Shown here one piece after another: positions 57,623 to 64,000 of a DNA stretch of 64,000 nucleotides. The position numbers and the translations under genes are program-made. The stretch lies in contig JAAGOF010000109.1 of the NCBI GenBank assembly GCA_010645155.1, positions 1,625,898 to 1,689,897 on the forward strand, given 5' to 3'. The first letter of the stretch is position 1. Every line of letters starts with the position of its first letter. This stretch comes from Tigriopus japonicus (lineage: Eukaryota; Arthropoda; Copepoda; Harpacticoida; Harpacticidae). The notes under the pieces were generated by a model. The model was not told the DNA's origin. It did not search any database and worked only from the letters and a program-made list of their open reading frames with translations.

Positions 57623-58150
57623 ATACACACATGTACGATCCAGGCAGAAAATGGGGCCATGTGAAAAACTGCTTCAGCTCCGAAAAAAGCCATGCTCTTT
57701 GATAAAAGTATAACTGAAATGAAGGAGTCATAATGATATTGATTTTCCTTTTCCATACCCAAAGTTCCTTCACTGACCTTCACAGAAACTCCTGGCAAAT
57801 CTCTACGTCACTCTAATAAATTGGAGTTTGTGATTTGCGGAAACACAACGTAAAAGTGGTGATGCTCAGTGCTCAACGCAGCCTAAACAAACAATGAACC
57901 CTTTAAGCTTTGTTTCGAACACCATTAGTGAGGAGAGCTGCCTTATTTTAAGCTCGTAAATGTAGTTTTCTGGTGTTAAATACCATAAACAAGAAAAACG
58001 TAATATGACCCCTTGACGATTTACACTTGGATCGTCATTTGGTGTAACAAACTTAAGGCAAGACGACGAAGACGCAAAATAAAGCTTCATTTCTTCTTTT
58101 TCTAGATGAGCTACAAAAATCCAGTCCAAGCTGCCTATAAGAATAATGTT
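57623..58150. other. Intergenic, nothing recognised
   Basis: No gene or repeat boundary was identified. Confidence 0.4.
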
Positions 58151-58816
58151 TTTCAATGGGGAATACTTAAGGTTGCTTCAAGTGAGCGTTTTAAATCTTA
58201 CCGCTAGCGGTAAAACAGGGCCGTTGGCTGTGCTGAGTTGGCCAGCCCATTTTGGCGAATCCAAGTTTTTCGCATTTAAGCGTCCATTTGATGATTCTAG
58301 GTCTCTGGAGACGATGGATATTTCACGTGAAGATGCCTAGGCTGGATTTGGGTCAACAATACGCAAAAATTATTTGCTAGAAAATGAAATATAAAAAATC
58401 ATAATTACCAAAAAGAAACATAAAAAACTATTTCATTTCTTTGTATGGGCAACATATCAAAGAAATAAATTTTATCCTTTGGAATCCACTGAACAATTTA
58501 GCATCTTTGAATTTTTATCTGGATCAATGTCAAGTCCACTTTTTGCAACAACGCTAGGCTTGCTTAATTGCTTTTAATTCAATTACCCTAAAAATAAATT
58601 TTGCGTATTATTGACCCAAATCCTGCCTGGGCATCTTTATGTGAAGTATCAATCGTCTCCAGGGACCTAGAATCATCAAATGGACGCTTGAATGCGAAAA
58701 ACTTGGATTCGCCAAAATGGGCTGGCCAACTCAGCACAGCCAACGGCCCTGTTTTACCGCTAGCGGTAAGATTTAAAACGCTCACTTGAAGCAACCTTAA
58801 GTATTCCCCATTGAAA
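58151..58816. mobile_element. Complete foldback element with ~225-bp near-identical arms
   Basis: Arms 58151-58376 and 58593-58816 are inverted copies differing at only a few positions (tttcaatggggaatacttaa at one end and ttaagtattccccattgaaa at the other). The ~215-bp spacer matches the interior of the elements at 7593-8108 and 33500-33970. It is the best-preserved member of the family here. No transposase frame is present. Confidence 0.85.
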
Positions 58817-61800
58817 TAATTTCCAATACCATATCGGGATGTTTGCAAAAGTTTTTGCAAATTCAGATTGATTCATATAACAAGCATAAATTTAACCAGT
58901 TTGGTAGGTCCAAGAAGATTACACTAGTGCTGAACATAAACTTAGGATAAAAAAGCATGTAGTTTAAACCATCATCCTTGATTATTGCATCAACACAAAA
59001 GCTGTATTTCAAAACTCCAAAGCTTTTAAGGTTTAAGACAATGCTCAAAGGCATGGCTCTTGTATTGCGTCTTTCATTTTATACTTTAACATCACATCTG
59101 GGTGGCCTCATCAACTCATGTTTCGCAGAATGCTGCCAAGAAGACTGAACCTCATTCATAAAAACAAATATATTTCGGGATGCAGAAAAGACATTACATA
59201 CTAAAGACAAACCAAGTTGTGGATCTTAATCTTTTTTAATGAAGCTGCTCAACGTAGAAAGCATTGTCCGATGGCTTTGTTTTCATTTCGACCACACCAA
59301 TTTCTTGACGTAACCATTTTCCATGACTCCGTTCAAAAGATAAAGTGATTTAAAAAAAATAAACATTTTAAGTTTATCTTACATTGACCAAGGATTTCTT
59401 AATACAGGATTTGAAACCACATCGGAAAAAGTGCCTGTCTCAAATTATGCGTCATTCAGGCAACCCAAGCCAATTCTCATTGGGCAGGATTGCCACATCT
59501 GCCATTCAAAAGGTGACGAGATCATTGACGAGCAGACAGCATGATTTCATCTCATGACAGAACAACATCTTTTTATAATTTGAGTGTCAAGTTCCTTCTG
59601 CTATTCATAAGCTCATGGCAGGTTTCTATTATTTGAAGAAATGACTTGAGCCTTAATCATTTTGCAAGATCCAAATCACAATTATAGAAGGCCTACAATT
59701 TGCAGTCACCCTTGTTTGTTTTGCCAGTCGCTTCTCACTCACAACATTTGAAACATCTTGAAAAATCATCTTGAAATGTGATTAATTCATCTGTTCAGTG
59801 CTTTTTAAGTGTGATTTTTAAGTCATGTTCAGGTCATTTGGCTCATGGCAATACTCCTTCATCTGCTGTAGTGCTACAGTCTATGATTGATGGCACACCC
59901 ACCTTTGATAGTGCAACAGCTTCAGTGACACAAGTACCTTTTCACCCTAAGTTATTTTGGGAATCAATCAAGTCTCAACCACTGCTAGAGTGTTCATGGT
60001 GTGAGTTCATCTTGATGCCAAGGCTTGTTCTGTTGGTGATTCAGCCATATACCAAACATCCATATACTTTTTTTTAAATGTGAGTGAACCAAGCAAGTAA
60101 GAACCAAGAAAGTAAGTGTGTGCATTGTGTGAGGCATAATTCTGGGCATCTTTTAAGCTCAAAACAGACTATTTTTCCTAACATATACGTATGTGTCCAA
60201 AATTGAAACACAAATGTATTTGGTCCATTGACAAAGTCACCAAAGAAAGAATTTTTTTTTGATACTCATTCTTGTAGTGCTTTTTATCTTGCAGTGTGAA
60301 GTACTTAATGATCTCAATGAGACATCGTTAAGCAGATCAAGAAACTGTGGGAGTGTGACTTGAATCATAGCTACTCATTACTATTTGGATCCTTTAATAG
60401 GAATGAATCTACTGAGAAACCCAAGTCTTGTAACTTGACATGGGGATAAGATAGTAGGAATGTGCACTCTGCTAAGAATATGTATAATTAAATAAAGGTA
60501 TCTTAATTTAACTTAATGAAGGGATAAAAAAATGTGTCAGTCAATAAACATGACACACCCATTGGGCCTCTTGGCAGATTAATAGTATGTCTCAATGCTT
60601 TTATATTTGATACATATTAATTCACAAAGGGTGATAAATTAAACTTTATTATGGCTTTTCATGTGCAATAAAGCTATATAATCAACAATTGCTTACAGTA
60701 ACCAAAAGCCATTAAGGTATACCAAATATTTCATGAAGAAATCGCTTATCTGAATCACTTATATGGATATTTACATATATTCAATCAAATTGGATTGTCT
60801 CAAGTTAAAACTATGTTAAAATTTGATGTTTTGGGTTGTCTATCCATGCATGAATATTACAAAAATATCAAACCTGTGAAACTCCTTTACATGGGAGATG
60901 TGGAGACTGAAAAAATAAGCTAGAAAAAAGGTAACTAAGTTGTTAACATCTAACATAAGTCTGAATTAAGTAACGTAGCTTCCTGAGCATCATGACGCTT
61001 ACTGAAAAGGTTGCGTGGCCGTCAGCCGTCCAGAAGTTCCGTGGTCCATGCATTGACATGCTCATAAGTTTAATTCATTAGGAAAAGATATCCTTCACAC
61101 TGTTCTGATCAATAAGTTAAGTATAGATCTCTTAAAAATGGTTAATTTTTTCCTCATAACAGTTTCTGTTCTTGAAGCTCTTTCATAATTTGTTGATTTT
61201 GTTGATATTGACAATTTGTTGTAAAAAGTAATAACTTGAATTACTTTTTTTGGCGCGGTAGACATTTTAATGGTGCAGAACATAATAAAATCCCCTTTAA
61301 TAACCACTTGGGTCATTGAAGGGGACAATATTATGAATAGAATGACCTTAACTGTCGTTATATCCACATTTTTGTAACAAACGGTGTGTTTTTGATGGTT
61401 GTCTTTCTGCTAACCTTTTAAATAAACTACACACAAAATGATTTTTTTTTTTTTTGCTTAACCCATGTTTTCCCCATAAATATTTCCCAAAAGCCGTTGT
61501 TTTTCGATGGAAACGTCCACCACTAGGTTTTCATGCAATTTTTATTTCTTTTGGTAAATTGTTGCGAAGGCCAGTTCTTTACACACAAATTTGAAGAGGC
61601 TCGAATTCATAAAACGCCAAAACCGAAATAATTTGAAATATTTCGTTCAAGGTAATGGTGTAAAAATAATAGCATGGTGAATAAATGGTAATAAATAATA
61701 AATGGTGTAATAATAATCTATTAGCATGAAGAAAAGCATAAAAAATAAACTTTCCAAAAAATGGATGAAATGGTTGAAGAGATTGTTCAAATTCGTGAAA

Positions 61801-61998
61801 TCGTAAAAATTATTGTAAAATGACGAAATTTGAAAGGCTGATCGCCTTTCCATTTTTGCGGGACCCAAAGATATCCAAACAAATATGTCGGATATGTCAT
61901 GACAAGGACTTTTTTACAAATTGCTTTACAGTCCTTAAATATGGTCACATAAAACTGAGCCGAAGAAGAAGCAAAGAGAAGGAATGATTATTATTATA
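58817..61998. other. Intergenic, no gene recognised
   Basis: About 3.2 kb of AT-rich DNA. A plus-strand frame at 59778-60077 is not recognisable. A GC-richer patch at 60985-61060 is unexplained. Confidence 0.4.
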
Positions 61999-63092
61999 CA
62001 GCCGAATCTCGATATAAAAAAATTTTCTGTCAGCGGTAAAATGTTGCTTATTTCGAGATTTTTCGTATATCGAGATTAAAGAAAATTGACTCAAGAAACG
62101 ATAGAAAATACAAGGAAACTACCAGAGGAGCTTACCTCACCTTTATATAACCTTATAAACTTACTTTTATTACAGCACAATCCGACAATGACTCAAAATT
62201 TAGCCTTTAAAAAATAGTAATTAAAACGCACAAATTTACATTTCAAGTGCATGCATTTATATCTCTATTACAAAGCTTAAGCACTTGTTTCAATCTCAAT
62301 TTGACAGAAAAAATGAAAGAAGAAAGTACAATTTTGTCATCATGATTGGTAAAGTATCTAACCCAAACAGGGCCAAACAACTTTTCTTTTAAATTTGAGC
62401 CTTCCACGCTTTCATACTGACGAAGTTTTTTTGCTATTTTTTGGAATATCTCAACTGCAAATCTTTTATTCTCAGTTTGACTTTATTAGAGAGACTTTCT
62501 TGGGTTCGCATGACACTGCCTTGGATTGCTTATTTTCCACTAGGTTTTGCTTTGGCAGACACATTTTTTTTCACTCTCAAGCATTGCAAATTTGTTGGCA
62601 AAATGGACTTTCATTATTTTCTATAATTGTCGAAAAATTATTTTATTAAAACTTAATGTTATTAAAATAGTTACTGTCGAGTGGCATGTTGGACAATTTT
62701 TAGCGATTTTACGGTTCAAAATGCAATTATTCGTTCTTTTGACTGAAACTTGAAAAGAGCAAGTTGTTTTTTTTAAAGAGGTGTAAGGCGCGAGAGCCCA
62801 AAAAAGTGCGCAAAAGACACCCTAAAAGGCGCAAACTTTGCGCAAAAGCGCAAAATATGGAAGCACTTCATCAATCCTATTAGAAATACTTCGTTTTGTT
62901 TTGTGCCGTGGCCAATTTAAGCAAGAGAAATATGCCAAAACTTTGAAAATATTTCTTATATCGAGATTGAGGAAGTGTGTAAAAAATTTTATATCGAGAA
63001 TTCTTATGTAGTAAAATTTTGGTCAGCACGGAAAAGTTTCTTATATCGCGAAAATTTCTTAAACTGAGATTTCTTAGATCGAGATTCGACTG
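61999..63092. mobile_element. pogo-like non-autonomous element (CAGYCGAATCTCGAT termini)
   Basis: Bounded by TA (61997-61998 and 63093-63094). The ends CAGCCGAATCTCGATATA and the inverse of CAGTCGAATCTCGATCTAAG are inverted repeats. Repeated ttatatcgaga motifs lie near both ends. At 1,094 bp no transposase motif was found inside. A GCGCAAAA-rich stretch occurs at 62790-62855. Confidence 0.78.
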
Positions 63093-63215
63093 TAGTTCAT
63101 TACTTGTCGGTCCTTCATCTTTGATGTTTCGTTGTTGTAAAGAAAAAAAGTATTTCATAACAAACAATAGTCATTTACTGTTCATAGCAAAGATTTAGCC
63201 CAAGTAGCCACTTAC

Positions 63216-63350
63216 CTAAAATCGATGATTTTCCATGTATCATGCCTGATGATTCCAGGGCAGCTTCATTTTCAATACAAAAGCTCTGTGAAGATGAAAT
63301 TGATGCCCAAAGAATTTGTGGCCACGCTCGAGAGAGTAACAATTTATCTC
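63216..63350 (-). CDS. Possible coding exon, unknown protein
   Basis: An open minus-strand frame (RDKLLLSRAWPQILWASISS, then SFCIENEAALESSGMIHGKS) ends at a strong donor TTTTAG|GTAAGT. A TCATCTTCACAG acceptor-like site at 63286-63288 could shorten it to 63216-63285. No family is recognised and no partner exon was found. Confidence 0.28.
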
Positions 63351-63734
63351 TCATGGTAAACAAGACAGAACTAGATGCCCAATGATTTTCACTCCATGTT
63401 CACATCACAACAGAGGGGTATTCTGTTTGTTCAGTTAGTTCAAATAGGCGCCTTCACAGCCAGGCAAAAGAAAGAAGGAAACGACGTCTCTCCACAACGT
63501 GGATTTCTACAGTTAGGGCAGTACTTCTAATTGATTGAGTATTTTTTTAAGGTGGCAGAGTATATCATTCTCTATGTCGACCTTTCCGAGGATCGTGATA
63601 TTGAAAGAATTTTGAGCTTGGGTAGTAGGAGGGATAAAAAACAAAATCTAAAAACCTGTAAAAAACTATCAAATGGGCGAAAAAACCTCATCCCCTAGTG
63701 TGCGCGATTTGGGTGTCATTGAACAAAGCGACTT

Positions 63735-63995
63735 GAAAGTCCACGAACAAATAAAAAGATGTTGCAGTCCTTGAGAGTGTCCAACGACGATTCACTCGCC
63801 TCTTTGTCGGTATGAGGAACAAACATGCCCAGAAAGATTAACTCCTCTTGGCATTCCAACTCTGGAGAAATGCCGGCAACGCTTGATCTCATCCAGTGCT
63901 TCCGAGTTCATTGCATTGATTCTGATTCAATTGGTGTGTGAAGCTGTTCACCAAAAATTCCTCTAGCCATGACAAGGACACTCAACAGCATATGG
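63735..63995 (+). pseudogene. LINE ORF2 C-terminal remnant
   Basis: Plus-strand frames with shifts encode VLESVQRRFTRLFVGMRNK, then RLTPLGIPTLEKCRQR and DLIQCFRV. This is the post-RT region common in CR1-like LINEs (QRRFTR---GMR---Y--RL--LGI-TLE-RR-R-DLI). It is related in type to 21719-22100 and is cut by the window edge. Confidence 0.72.
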
Positions 63996-64000
63996 AAATC

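Noticed and set aside
59778..60077. 99-codon plus-strand ORF
   Set aside because: Some protein-like composition but no known motif, and it ends in a poly-T run. It may be an old repeat, but there is no evidence for function.

Overview
The window is animal nuclear DNA, most likely from an arthropod and perhaps a crustacean. Its genes are split by spliceosomal introns, with GT/AG boundaries that join exons in frame. Intergenic and intronic DNA is AT-rich and packed with DNA transposons, MITEs, foldback elements, SINEs and LINE fragments. A short (CCTAA)n array, the arthropod telomere unit, lies at 18482-18503. There are no bacterial-style operons, and no intact tRNA or rRNA genes were seen. Species-level placement is inference.

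Three protein-coding genes could be reconstructed. (1) 14162-23753 (+): a two-exon class A peptide GPCR of the FMRFamide-receptor type, with an 8.2 kb intron. (2) 41492-44404 (-): a three-exon UPF0193 (C22orf23/EVG1) homologue of 215 residues. (3) 48669-56936 (-): a seven-exon galactose 3-O-sulfotransferase (Gal3ST family) of 400 residues with a type II signal anchor. Weaker candidates are a short secreted peptide ORF (10651-10878) and possible exons at 47487-47686 and 63216-63350. The genes show no functional link to one another; they are separate single genes in a repeat-rich region.

Region by region: 0-5.7 kb holds AT-rich repeats and a tRNA-derived SINE. 5.7-9.7 kb holds a complete miniature LTR element (TRIM) with a long tRNA-Ser-matching primer site, a hAT-like element with an assembly gap, a foldback element and a decayed Tc1/mariner element. 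10-13 kb holds a secreted-peptide ORF and two hAT-type non-autonomous elements. 14-24 kb is the GPCR gene with transposons in its intron. 24-41 kb is mostly repeats, including a hAT-like element with an internal 32-bp tandem array and a Tc1-like element nested inside it. 41-48 kb is the UPF0193 gene, LINE 3' ends and a SINE. 48-57 kb is the sulfotransferase gene; its largest intron contains a hAT-like element that was itself split by a non-LTR retrotransposon. 57-64 kb is palindromic and foldback elements, a pogo-like element and a LINE remnant.

The most notable unexplained system is a family of non-autonomous hAT-like elements with termini TAGGGACAGGAA. Four copies are present, with 8-bp target duplications matching at 6 to 8 of 8 positions, and their ends are built from many copies of a GACGAATAAA motif that may be a transposase-binding array. 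The second is the TRIM, whose tRNA-Ser match runs far beyond a normal primer-binding site and into the variable arm.
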